Below the pieces are notes generated by a model. That model was not told where the DNA came from, made no database searches, and saw only the letters and a list, made by a program, of their open reading frames with translations. 64,000 nucleotides of DNA, taken from the NCBI GenBank assembly GCA_037783545.1, contig JBBELK010000451.1, positions 868,001-932,000 on the forward strand, written 5' to 3'. Source of the stretch: Henricia sp. BOLD:AAB3569 (Eukaryota > Echinodermata > Asteroidea > Spinulosida > Echinasteridae). Shown here in pieces: positions 1 through 12,700 of the stretch; the stretch's first letter is position 1, and each line of letters begins with the position of its first letter. The translations under genes were made by a program, and so were the position numbers.

Positions 1-35
1 TTGTTTGTTTTTGTTTCCTTTGAATTTTGTTTTAG

Positions 36-1508
36 GGATTTAAAACAACCACAATTCCCAGAAGGGAATCGCCAAAAGAGACCCAGAATGAAGCTGCGCA
101 GTCAGAGGTCATTGAGCCCGAGACTTTATCAGACCTGAGCCCGGAAAAGCATCTAGAACCATCGCAAATGTCAGAAGTACAGCAAGAGCCGAACGTCCAG
201 CAACAACAAGAATTGTCTTTTACGCAAGATGAAGAAATTGAAACTTATCCAGCAGCAGAAACCACGGATGATAAAGAAGTTAACAAGAACCAAGAAATTG
301 AAGGAGCTTCTGAGGAAGATTCACAAAATGAGGAAGGACTGGATGCAGAAACGGAAGCTGACCAAGAAAAAGATCGAGAACAGGAAAAACGTCAGGAACA
401 GAAACAAGAGCCGGCACCTGAGAAGCAAACGGGATTCTTCCGGCGAATTGCAAACAAAGTTGAAAAGGCGATATCTGAACTTGGGCTAGAAGTAGAAGCG
501 AAATTGGTAAGATTGACACTTTAAATGTTTTATTTAAAAAGTGAGCATTTCTTCATGTTCCTATTTCAACTGCTGATGATATACACTGTGCTCTTTGCTT
601 CTAAAAAGAAAATTTTGTTTAAATTAAATATTCCTGATCAGGACAGATGTTTATTGAAAAGGTTGAACAAGGCACTGATATGCTTTGTAATCGCTTTCAA
701 GACTGTTCTGCTTCAGTGATTTCCTCCAGGTCAAAGAGGACCTGCCTAAACATTTTTATTTTCATAGTAATGAAATGTGGCTTTTTACTGTTTCTGCGAG
801 AATCCTGTATTTAAGATTGCCAGGAAACTAATTTTTGGGTTTTCGGTATTCTCCAGTCTGCCTGAAGTGCCACGCTTTTGAGACATGCATTCGCGTGTCT
901 CAAAAGCGTACTAGCACTTCAGGCAGAGTGGCGCACCCATGCCTCAGAGGTTCCTACAGAGGCTGGTGCAGTTAGTCCTGCCACTATGTTGGTCATTCAC
1001 ATTACTGACCGAGAAAATGTTAGATCTCTGTCTCTTCAATCATTTTGGTCAGAGTATAACAAGAGTTTCTTGTTTGAAGGGCATGATGTTATTATGCCTT
1101 GCTTACTTCTGACAGTAAACAAACATTTCCAAGTTCCATTTAGTTTCCAAATTTTAAATTGTCCACCTCTCAATGTTTCGCACCATCTAGGAATCAAAAC
1201 CGAGACTGAGTCCTCCAAGTAAAACGTCAGAAGGCCCAGACACGAGGAATGCAGACCCACAAGAAACAGCTGCCGACCGGGGGCCAGATACGTCCACTGA
1301 AGCTATCCAAGGCCCCGAACTACACCACGGTTTAGACCAAAAACCAGAACACGTTCTGGAGGAAAGCGAACATTTGGAAAAAGCCCAAGAGGTACCAGCG
1401 TCAGAACTTGGTCAACCGTCGGCAAACACCGAAGACCAAGAATTAAACGGACATTTTGTCAGCCAGGCAAGCATTGTTTTCAGACCGAAACAAGTGCCGC
1501 AAGAGTAG
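36..1508 (+). CDS. C-terminal exons of an acidic Glu/Gln-rich protein (5' end outside window)
   Basis: Two exons join in phase 0: 36-506, after a TTTAG acceptor and before a GTAAG donor, and 1191-1508, after a CATCTAG acceptor and ending in TAG. They give 157 plus 105 residues. The first is very rich in Glu, Gln and Asp. A short basic/amphipathic stretch near its end (GFFRRIANKVEKAI, then SELGLEVEAKL) could be a helix or calmodulin-like site. The last exon is Pro/Glu-rich and ends near FRPKQVPQE. An AATAAA at 1635-1640 fits a polyadenylation signal. No domain is recognised. Because the next gene is a TRPC channel with its own long low-complexity tails, this could be the tail of a tandem paralogue, but that is inference. 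Real exons are likely because composition, frame and splice sites all agree; the product is unknown. Confidence 0.6.
640..1000 (-). repeat. Dispersed repeat family A, copy 1, in the intron of the first gene
   Basis: Shares with 20626-20958 and 55560-55885 a block recognisable by GTGGGAATCACTTTGT-type and CTGGAGGAAATCA-type words, here in reverse orientation. A short inverted repeat at 857-927 (TCTGCCTGAAGTGC arms) lies inside it. Confidence 0.6.
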
Positions 1509-2465
1509 AACGCCAAATCTCTTGACAGCAAATGCGGACGTAGGAGAAAGCAGTTAATTGAGCATGTAGCTTAAAATGTGTACATCTCATGCATCTAACA
1601 AACGATTCTTGCCAGTAATTCCTTTCTGTTCTAAAATAAAACATTCAGTTAAAAAATGAACAGATGTCTCGTTAAAATGTCGCCGCTTGAAATTACAAGC
1701 CGGAGTGTCTATATATGTCTTTCGTTAGCGAGGGCGCCAGACTCCTTTGTCGAGTTCGCTGTGGGGGTTCCCAGCAATGATGCTGGTACCCATTTATACA
1801 CCTCGGTGTAGAGAGGCAAGTGAGGCAAAGTGCCTTGCCCAAGGGCTCAAGACATTGGTCGCAATGGAACTCGGTTACAATTTTCAATTGAGGACCTAAG
1901 AAAAAAGAAATTTTGACCGAGGAAAACCTTCGATAGAGGAATACAAAAAGTGGACCTTATTCAAACGAAACAATGTTTTAGTCGTGTTCCCCTGAATCAG
2001 TTATGCAAAATGTATAGTGCTTGTTGAAAAAGAGCCAGACTACGAATGCGTTCTAAGCCTCGTTGCATAGTCTGGTACCTTTCCAATGAGTGGGTTACAT
2101 TTCACAGCAATAAGTCAGGGGACTAACTATAACCGCACTAAAATTGTTTTGTATACGTGTGTGTGGATTGTGTTTTAAGTGCCGTGGGTTGCTTGGTTGT
2201 TTGTTTATGTTTGTTTGTTTGTTTGTTTATGTTAGTTTGTATTGTAATAATATATTTTGTATAGCATTTTTTCTGAATTATTTAAATTGTATGATGTTCA
2301 CTTCTGTACATGTCTTCACTCTTAACGTCGTGTAACATTCCAAAGAAGTAATTGTGATTATGCATCCCCAGCTTCACAACTATAATTCAGAACCGTCATC
2401 CACTACGAAAAAGGAAAGAAAATTTCGATGCTGTGTATAGTTGATTTTCGATGCTGTGTAGACCC

Positions 2466-3302
2466 TATCAAATAGCCGCCATTTCGTGGGGCACCTTTTG
2501 TTACTTAAACCGTTCAACAATGGAAGCACATTATGTGCAACCATGCATGTCCTCACGGAACAAAGAAACTGCCCCACGAAATGGCGGCTATTTGATACCG
2601 TAACGGTCTATTAAGTTGGTTTTGACAAAATGGTGCCTCCTGGGCAATATCTAGTATTATATACCTCATGCGTAGATTCCTGTCATCTGATTGGTTAAAA
2701 GTGGGGGCATTGAATCGGCTAGACCCGGCGCGTACATGTATATGCCCACCGGGCAATAGTCTTTGCCATGCCCCGGGCATAGTCATTTAGCGGGTTCCGG
2801 ACGCGCGCATTACATGTGTTAGCATAGCTGTGTACCAACTATGCAGCTGGGCGCTTCACGTAAACATTCATCAGGACGGTAATGGCGGAATCTCGACGTC
2901 ATTTTGTCGTCTGTCGTAGATGATGAAGTCCTTAAGAAAGTAAGAGAAGTGGCCTACAGTGAAAACTGTGTCAGGTGAAATGTGCTACTAAAGTGCCAGG
3001 TGATTATATATGCTACAAATGTTTGCTGTAAATATACAACTTTTCCGCCGTAGACCAGCTTCCGAAATCGAAACTCGAAGGACCACTGTCATGACTGTAT
3101 GATGTATCGTTACTTTTAACCAACCAGATGACAGAAATCTACACATTCGGTATATAAAACAAATATTGACTGCTGTTTATTCGGGTCATGGTTAAGATTA
3201 TAGGCCCTCGGTGATCTCGAAGCCATGACTATGCCCCTCGGCTTCCGCCTCGGGGCATAGTCATGGCTTCGAGATCACCTTGGGCCTATAATCTTAACCA
3301 TG
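2466..3302. repeat. Nested foldbacks
   Basis: Three inverted-repeat structures: 2466-2597 with arms CAAATAGCCGCCATTTCGTG; 2653-2701 paired with 3113-3163 (a GATTGGTTAAAAGT-type arm); and 3187-3302, a near-perfect hairpin with arms of about 54 bp around a CTTCCG loop. Confidence 0.75.
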
Positions 3303-4771
3303 CCCCTCATTGCAGTCAATATTTGTATAATACAACACGGGAGCCAGATAACCAGACTCATATTCTTAGTTGTTACATGTAATTATAAGGTGGAAACGTG
3401 TGTTGCCAAGGTTACTGGGTCCACACTAAAACCAGTGAACTTTTTTATTTATTCAAGATTACCAGCGAATTGTATAGAACCAGTTACTCGGGCAACTGAC
3501 GTCACACACACTTTAGTAGTCTATATAAGGAGTTTTATACACAGTGTTGTATGTTGATTGTAGTATAATTCTAGATTGCATGCTGTAATAAAATAATTTC
3601 AAAAAACCAAATGATTTTGCCCTGTATATTTAACTATTAGCAGCTAGTTGGGTAATTCTTCACGTATAATCCTTCACGTATTCGAGTTGTTTGGTTTTAA
3701 ACACATGTTCTTCAAGCATCCTTGATGGAAGTGTAATTCATGAAAAACCGATTGTAATGCCATTCTCAATAAGCAGGTATGTCTTGAAGAACGTGTTTAA
3801 AATCAAACAACTTAAAGACATTATTACGTCGGTCCAAATGATAAGTGCACTACATGTATATACTAAGTGCGTTTCCCGAGGACACACTAAAACTCGTAGC
3901 GAGCTCGGGTGAGACTCGAACCTCCTGCGCGTCGTGGTGGGCAAAAATTACTTCACTTACACCTAAAGACAGATAACATGATTGGAAAACGGGAACTACA
4001 GCTTTAAATAACTGAAGAAGAACGTTGATAAACTTCCTTGTAGAAATGTCAACAACATAGATGCAGTAATACTTTAGAAAACCTGAAAACCTGAAAAACT
4101 CCATGCATATGGCCTTTTATGTATATATGAATGAATGGTAACAAGTTGTTTTCGCTGCAGACAACTTGAACAAAAGCGCGCACCTTCAGTTAGCAACTTC
4201 TCCCACAATGGTACGATTTTTCACCATTGCTGTCCATACTTTTAGTCGTTTTTTATTCTTGTCAACTCGTGAAGTAACATTTTGGGTAACTGCATATGAT
4301 GTATTGCATGGGGCGGGGCTTTAAATACGTGAAACACTATTCTGAAATTCCCACGAAAAAGATTTATTGGCATTACCCACGGTTGTATAGTCGAGTCCAT
4401 CACAAGTCCTCACAAGTCCCTGGGTATTAATTCAAGTCAGAAGCTATTCAAATGAACTCCAATAACAAAGGCATTCTTTTGTGCATGTTCAATCTTTTTT
4501 TGCTTGTTTATACTGGACTTGTGATGGACTCGTGCGGGACTTGTCTTATGATACAACATCGTAATCTGCAAAGGCAGGCCTCTTATTAACGAGGTTTACT
4601 GTATTGACTAAACCATGGCGTCACTGACGTTTCTGGTTATAAATCTTTCCTGGAGTGCCAGACACGATTCAAATTTAACCTGGAAATTGCTTTTCTAAAA
4701 AAACAATCGAAAGATTAACGATTGGTTAAGTTCCAAAAACCTTGACCGTTTGGTAAACTATTGTATCACCA

Positions 4772-4881
4772 GGGGCACGTTCAATAGCACAATACATACG
4801 CTGGTATTGGGTATTTTCCTATACCTTCACCGTTGAAGGTATTGTCGGTATGCATACGTATTGCGCTATTGAACGCGCCCC
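4772..4881. repeat. Foldback, 110 bp
   Basis: Arms GGGGCACGTTCAATAGC and GCTATTGAACGCGCCCC flank an AT-rich centre with an inner TACCTTCACCGTTGAAGGTA palindrome. Confidence 0.75.
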
Positions 4882-5340
4882 AGTTTATAGGCACGCATTG
4901 CCTTTTTATTATGTCAAGTTGGTTCATGGTTCAGATGATTATGAAATAGATCTCGGTCAACAAAAAAAGACCAGGGCGACGTTTTTAAAAGCACCGTTTG
5001 CAAACATTTTTATTACCATGCATTAATTCAAAATCATTCATGGTTTTTAAGGTTTTCCGAAGTGGTACTGCATATAATGTGGCTAAAATTTCAACAAGGT
5101 AATTCATCAACATTGTTTTTCAGTTTTGTAATATGCTGTTGTTTTTGGAATTCGTAAAATGTTTCATCTACAAACGATAAAATGGTCTTTAAACATGACT
5201 TTATACAATCACAAAATGCTACTTCATGCGTGTAGGGATTTTTAAATTTACATTTCTGTGCGCACAATGTAAATGTGGCTGGCACATTTGCTCTTTGCAT
5301 GTACTATACGTGTCAAAAAAACATGTCCCACTTTTGATCT

Positions 5341-5832
5341 CGAATAACCTTGTCGTTTTTTAATGGATCTAAACCAAAATTTTACATCATGTAAACGAGA
5401 CATAGCAAATTTTATAGAGTGAGTTTCATCAATTTAGTCCTAGAAAAAAAAAATCTAAAATTTCAGAATTTGCCACTTTTGACTTAGCATCCGGCATTGT
5501 CGAGGAAACTGTCCATGTCCGAGGTCCCTTTGCACATCTTGATGAATTGCGCAAAACGATCGAGATGGTTTGCAATAACATTTGGAGTGATCCTGCCTTT
5601 CCTCAGAAGCTTTCGGCTCAGCACACACACATTCCACCACCATCTCCAGCGATGTATTGACATTGAAGGAGGGCAAGTCAAAAGTGGCAAAATCTGAAAT
5701 TGACTTTTTTTTCGTATGGCTTTTAAATCTTACCCTCTTGGACAAAACTGATGAAACTCACTCAATAAAATTTGTCAGGTCTCGTTTACATGATGTGAAA
5801 TCCGTTAAAAAAATTACAAGGTCAAAAGGTTT
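5341..5832. mobile_element. Foldback element with an unrelated internal segment
   Basis: Arms of about 150 bp (for example GACTTAGCATCC-side TTTGCCACTTTTGACTT against AAGTCAAAAGTGGCAAA) enclose a GC-richer core at 5490-5660. On the minus strand the core keeps an open frame with LLRKGRITPNVIANHLDRFA and FIKMCKGTSDMDSFL, which reads like a captured exon fragment. Confidence 0.55.
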
Positions 5833-6231
5833 TTTCGTACAAGTAGTAGATGTGAATGCGTTCGGTTCACCATGAAAAAAATATATAAAAAATCTCGCCA
5901 TTTCAACTCGGCTTTATTAACATTTACTAAAGGAAAATGAAACCACGGGTTACACATTACACATACTAGTACCTCACAACAATTGATACCCTAATGAAAC
6001 GTATGTACACGGCTGGACGCAGTCACGCAGAAACCCGTGGATTTACTTTTGTGCATATTGGACCATGCCTGAAATTTCCCAGTGAGTTTTCGAACTATTT
6101 CAAGTCATGCAACGAAATCCCGAAAGGCATTTGCAGTTGATGCGGCGACATGGTTCATTTGATGTTAACGATTTACACAAATGAGCCCTATGCGCTATAC
6201 TGTCACGCCATTGAAAATTTTATAGTTAGGT

Positions 6232-6796
6232 ATGGATCGTCAAACTAATGGCACAGATTCCGAAACTGGCGCAGAAAACATCGAAGAAATCGAAGTACCG
6301 ATATTGGATGCAGGACTGTTGGAAGGCGATGAGTATGCGGACGTGGTAGAAACACAGACCACAAATGCGGACGCGGGAGAGATACATCGGCCTATAGATG
6401 CGGACGTTGACGAGACGCATTCGCTAGTCGATGCGGACGTTGGAGAAATGAATTCGCTTGTAGATGAGGACGTAAGGCAAACCAATGGGATTTTAGAGAA
6501 CGCAGATGCGGGGAGAAAATGTGTGGAATCTTTGGAAAACGGAGGTCCGGGTTTTTCGCTGGATTCTGAGCCGGTAAAGGAGCAAACGCCGCAGACAAAA
6601 TCGGACGATCCGGTACAACATCATGACGATACGGAGGAAGACAGATACGACCATGTTCGTGAGGTGGCGGCAACAGGCAACGGGCTGAAGTTGGAAAGGT
6701 TACTGGGGGACTGGGAGGAGAAAGGCTGGTTACGAGATTGGCGGAATGAGGAAAATCTCACGTTGTACGTTGACGCCGTTACAGATGGATATCTTG
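6232..6796 (+). CDS. TRPC exon 1: acidic repeat-bearing N-terminus and first ankyrin helix
   Basis: This exon encodes residues 1-188 and ends in phase 1. Residues 45-95 carry an imperfect 11-12-residue repeat built on DADVDETHSLV, DADVGEMNSLV and DEDVRQTNG, with the nucleotide core ATGCGGACGT recurring between 6365 and 6470. The acidic region ends near residue 137, where HVREVAATGNGLKLERLL starts the ankyrin-like fold. Such an acidic repeat is not part of the usual TRPC N-terminus. Its role is unknown; a cytosolic binding surface is a guess. Confidence 0.8.
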
Positions 6797-9700
6797 GTAT
6801 GTTGATAGATCGTTAAGGAGCGTGTTCAGATTTTTCAAGAAAATGTTTTTGTTTTAACCTAATTGAATCCTATAAAATACCTCCCAAAAATACTATCAAA
6901 GAGAAGAAAACAGGACACTTGCAATCTCTAATAATTTAAATGTGGAAGCAAAAAGGTTGGTGTAATTACTGCACTGCGTTATGGGACCAGATAAATTATT
7001 TGACGATATCCTGGAAAATATACGAATATATTTTATAGAATGGTAATGAGAAAATAGGACACATGATATGGTATCAAAATCTCAACACTCATGGGGAAAA
7101 TGGACTAATTCGATCTGCACACGATTATAACCACTGTAATCAAAACTTATCAAATTATAGGTTTATCTCGTTTCGTATGCAACCGTGCAAAGAATAAATT
7201 CATTGAATCATTTGTTTATGTTACTTTTTAGGCCGTCCCGGTTACGAGTGCATATCGGCAATTTGTACACGGGGTTTTTAGAAAGGCATGTGTCACATAT
7301 AACCCTTTTTGGGCCTAAGTTATCTCTTCAGAACAACTGAAATTTATTTATTTTGTTGCCAAAATACGCCCTTAATTTACCGTGCATGGAAAGACTCATT
7401 TTCATAAAGAACTTTTGTCCATAAATTCGAAGGAAATTCTAAACACACTACATACAGCTTATTATAAATTGACTAACATTGTTGGAAAATTGATTTGTGC
7501 AATTCTGTGTGCTAGAATATTGAGAAAACACCATCAAATAATATACATGATGTATGAGGAAACAGGTTCAGAGGTTCAGTAAACCATGAAATCCGTCCAC
7601 TTTGCTGATCAGTCGACCGGCCCCTTGCTGAGCCTCGCGCTTTCGGTGTCGGGTATGATTTTGAATTGTTAAATGGCCTTGAACGCCGGGCAGACGGATT
7701 CTTTGTTGTCGAAAAATATGACTGGAAAAACAAATTCAATTATTGACTACTGCCCCAAATGTTTAAACAACCGATTTAATAAAAACAAAAACTTTCAATG
7801 GGAGATAAATTACTGTCCAATGCAATGCGCCATATTCACGCGTTTTGTTCAGTCGTGTCCCCTTAATCAGTTCTATAGAGTGCAAGCTGCTGATTGGAAA
7901 GGTGCCAATTACGTATGCGTTCCAAGTCTCGATCTGAAGACGAGGCTCGGAACGCATTAAACTCGTCTGTCGCCTTTCAATCAGCGTGAGTTTGTATTTA
8001 GTCGGAGTGATTCAGAGGGCCCGATTAAACTCGTGAATAGGGTCTATGATTCCGCCCAAGATTATACTATAGCGTCCTCGTGTGAAAGAAGCTAGTCCCC
8101 TGACTACCATATAGGATGGCGGCTTCGCGTGATTTCTTGAAAGCATGGCCACAGTTTTTCATTGTTTTCTTGGAATGTGGATGAGGTATACTGAGCTGAC
8201 CTTATATACACAGGTTGCTTTTTAATATCGTACTACACATTCTCAATCACATATTTATGGAGATGACGCCGTTCGTGCCAGTTTTCTCAATCCTTCAACA
8301 TTTCTTTAACATTGGGTTATGCACCCCACTGTCAACCTTCTAAGGCGAAATATGTTATTTGCGTCCCCGTTCACGTACCCATTTCGAGGGTAATGACTTC
8401 TTAAAGTATACATATATTTTACAGGATAACGGAATCTCAAGTATTTGTTTACGTTTTGCTGTCCATAAATTATCTGAATTTATGATCTCGCAAACAATTC
8501 ATGTCCCATCTATATGGTGCACGATTTGACCGATTGACTCCCCTCTACCGCTGCTATACCTCCAACACACTCTTCCCTGTTGACTCTTCTCCCCCTAAAA
8601 CCTGAAAGGAAATTCCTTGGATGTTTGACACACAATGAGAAACAATGGATGGAGGCGTTCACTCGGTCTCATATATATCGTGCACCAAACGGTTCCATCT
8701 GTGGAAGATGGTCCCATCTCTGTAAAAGATGATATAGGAAAGGCTAAATTTGAATTACTTCTTTCTTTTATTACTTTAACATATTGGAAAGTGTTGAGCA
8801 AGCCGTAATAAGGTAGCCGTGAGACATTTTCCGTAAGCACGGACGTACGATGCAAGTGTACATACATGATCCTCCTCTAAGGAATGCTGTGTAAAAGATG
8901 GCCCAGGAAAGATGGCGTTTCCCCCCTCTGGGACGGCATGCTCCACACTTTTTGGGGTAATTAGTATTTGAATTACTTATCCCAATTAACTTTGACGTTA
9001 TTGGAAAGTGTGGAAGAAGCCGTCCTAGAGCAGGAAAACGGAATATTTCCGTCCCGGGCCACATTTTACACAGCATTCATTTGAGGAGGACCGTGTATGT
9101 TAGAAGTGCGCTTGCGTCGTATGTACGTGCTTGCGCGGAAAATGTCTTACGGCTACCATATTACGGCTTGCTCCACACTTTCAAATAATTAGTAAAGGGG
9201 AAGAGGTATTTCAAATATTGATTACAGCCGTCTCAAAGGGCCTAGGGGTAAACGCCATCTTTCACGGCATTCAGTTGATATGAGGAGGAGGGCCAGATTC
9301 TGACTATGTTTCCGTTTCTTTGTTTTAAGACGTCATTAATGCCCTCCTTGCATATGACCTGCCGCTAGGGGATGCCATTCTGCGTGCAATCGATGTGGAA
9401 TTTGACGAGGCAATCAAAGCTATATGCCACTACCTTCAAACGCTGGAGGTATGTTTTCTACGCCCCGCCCCTCCCAAAATAATGGGAGACTTTAAGACAC
9501 TTGGTGGCAGCAAACAAAACAGTCCCACGTGTGTTTTTTTTTTTTTTCGGTATCGAGGAAGGCCTAGACAACTCTCAAAAACTGTAAGTTTTTCTTTTAA
9601 TAGTAAATTGAAAATTCATGACACTTTTCCCCTCAAACTAACATTAGATCAAACTAACATTGATCAGGGCTTCAGGCCTTCTGTACAAAACATATGAGAC

Positions 9701-12700
9701 ATGCTGAAAAATCACAAAATCTTAAATTTTTCCCACTCCAAAATTTGGGTTTTCCATCAAATCTGCATGCACTTTGTACTTCCATGGAGGAAGGAACAGA
9801 TTGTTTCTTCCTCCATGGTACTTCCAAATACTGAAAGTATCGGCCTTTTTTTATTTATTGTTTTTATATAATTTTCAATAAAAACAATAAAAAAGGCCGA
9901 TATACTTACAGTATTTGGAAGTACACTTAACGATGCTTGATGAGTCATTTTTAAAGAAAAAAATTATGATCAACTTCTCAACTCTTACATGTCTTTAAAT
10001 ACCGATGCGAAAATGCACCTATCATTTTGTGACCAAATCCCCACCTAATGGGTGGGGCAGTGCGGGAGGGGGTGGGGCAGGGGGTAGGGGGGCGGGGAGA
10101 AATCATTGATACTAAGGTGCATAATAGTTTGAAAACCTGAAAAATGCATGCATGGTTTTTTTTTGTGAATGATTGGTAGGCCTAAAAAAGGCTAAAGGTT
10201 AAAAAAAAAAAAGGTTTTTTTTAAAGCACCTTCAGTTGGCAATTGCTCCCACAAACATGACAAAAGTATCATTTTAATCAGGGAAAAGCATCATGTTGTG
10301 TTTGTTACCATTGCTATAAAAATTTTAGTCGTTTTTTTCTTGTCAACTTGTGAAAATTGTGGGTAACTATCAATGATGTATGGGCACAAGGAAATCAATA
10401 AAAGTGGTTCCACTGAGTTGACCCTATTTTGTTTACACCATACGCTCCACAGTAAAGGGGGCATTTTGGCAACACGGACCATATTTTTGAGGAAATACCT
10501 TTGCCTGGTCTCAAAATAAAAGAAATAAGTTTGTTGTTCTGAAGAGATCGTAGGCCCAAAAAGGGTTACAAATAGTGTGACAACATGTCTTTCTAAAAAC
10601 CCTGTGTACAAATTTCCAATATACATGTACTCTCGTAACCGGGACGGACACTTGTGTTACATTTTAGGCCGTCCCAGTTATGAGCGTATATTAAAAATTT
10701 GTACACAGGGTTTTTTAGAAAGGCATGTCACACTATTTGTAACCCTTTTTGGGCCTAAGTTATCTCTTCAGAACAACTGAAACTTATTTCTTTTATTTTG
10801 AGACCAGACAAAGGTATTTTCTGGAAAATATTGTCTGTGTTGCAAAAATGCCCCTTTACCGTGGAAAGACTCTGTGACCACGACTATTAATTGCTAATCC
10901 TAACTCACAGTCGCACTTTTCAAAAGAAAACGTGCACGCAACCTTGAACCGTCATGATCATTATTGCAACTATTATTGTATAAAAATTATAATAATTGAA
11001 AACTAACTGGGCTTGAATTTGACCTATATTCAACTGTTTCCTGTTTTTTTAGCTTGGAAATTGCCTATCTTTTGTTATTTGCACTGCAATAGTGCGACGT
11101 TTAGGGTGGCCATTGAAAGACATTACAGTTTATTTTGCTGATTGTGTTATGGAAAATTTATTTAAAGGCCCACTGTATCATTTGCAATGACCCGATGACC
11201 CGACAAGAAAACCTTACTCAAAGTGTTGATAGCAATGGTAACAAACACCACATGAATTTGCAACATAAGTGCAAGTGGGAAGTATATATTAAAATTGGAT
11301 ATCTGTTAATTCCAGGAGGTAATTTCATTCAAATTTTTGTTCAATGTATACAAACAAAATACCGGTATAAGTCATGGGCATGAGTACACCATGAGTACAC
11401 CGCTATTCATGCAAAAGGTTGACTATATAAGACAGTTTGAGTTGGTGGATTGGGTTTGCAGTCCCTACTTGACCGCGTGGGTTTTCCCCTGGGGCATTTC
11501 TCTGGGGGTTTTCCTCCCACTTCTAAAACTGCAACTCCTTCTTCGTCATCTCAAGTTGATAATATAGTATAGTTAAAGCTAAAACCGTATAGTTGATGGC
11601 ATAAAGGGCCTTAGTTGCCGAAGATGCCATAAAATATACAACAACAACAACAACAGTTTGAGTTGGTGGATTGGGTTTGCAGTCCCTACTTGACCGCGTG
11701 GGTTTTCCCCTGGGGCATTTCTCTGGGGGTTTTCCTCCCACTTCTAAAACTGCAACTCCTTCTTCGTCATCTCAAGTTGATAATATAGTATAGTTAAAGC
11801 TAAAACCGTATAGTTGATGGCATAAAGGGCCTTAGTTGCCGAAGATGCCATAAAATATACAACAACAACAACAACAGTTTGAGTTGGTGGATTGGGTTTG
11901 CAGTCCCTACTTGACCGCGTGGGTTTTCCCCTTGGGGCATTTCTCTGGGGGTTTTCCTCCCACTTCTAAAACTGCAACTCCTTCTTCGTCATCTCAAGTT
12001 GATAATATAGTATAGTTAAAGCTAAAACCGTATAGTTGATGGCATAAAGGGCCTTAGTTGCCGAAGATGCCATAAAATATACAACAACAACAACAACAGT
12101 TTGAGTTGGGCCTCAGTTACCCGCCAGAACTTTTGTTTTTCTTTCAAAGGATCCAGATGTTTGTGAATCGACTCTGAAATCTACCTGCGACAATGACGAT
12201 TTTCACCCTTCCATAACACCGCTAATTCTGGCTGCGCAGAGGAACAATTTTGACGTGGTTAAGGTAATAAGGGGGCCTTTCCGTGCAAGATTTTTTCGTT
12301 AAGTCGTGTTTATACTTCACGCGGAAGCGAATTAACGCAAATGTTTTTACGCCCCGATTTTGCACAAAGTTGAATTAGTTAATAAACTTTGTAGAACTGT
12401 AAGAATATTGACAACTTCGGACAACCCCTAAATTTACAGTGTGTAATTATCTTGTGTTGGATATATTTCTCATAACCAGCATCTTAAATTGATCTTAAAT
12501 CAATTTCTCATAACCATGTAGTTGCTTATTGACCTTGGGGCAAAACTCCAAGAGCCTTCGATGTCACTTGGAAGCGACGTGACCCTTACCAAAGCCATCT
12601 CAACTCTGCATGTCTACCGAGCTCTCTCGCAGCCAGCCTACATCCTAGCCACGCAGACTGACGTCTTCGGTCATGCTTTCGAGTTGAGCGCGAGGCTCAA

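Larger units (their letters stand above)
1509..6231. other. Intergenic stretch, no gene seen
   Basis: Contains the 3' UTR of the first gene, GT-rich sequence at 2150-2260 and several foldbacks listed separately. The open frames here are short and lie mainly inside inverted repeats. Confidence 0.6.

Noticed and set aside
6240-6673. Minus-strand frames of 81 and 93 residues
   Set aside because: Shadows of TRPC exon 1, whose plus-strand frame joins in phase with the next exon.
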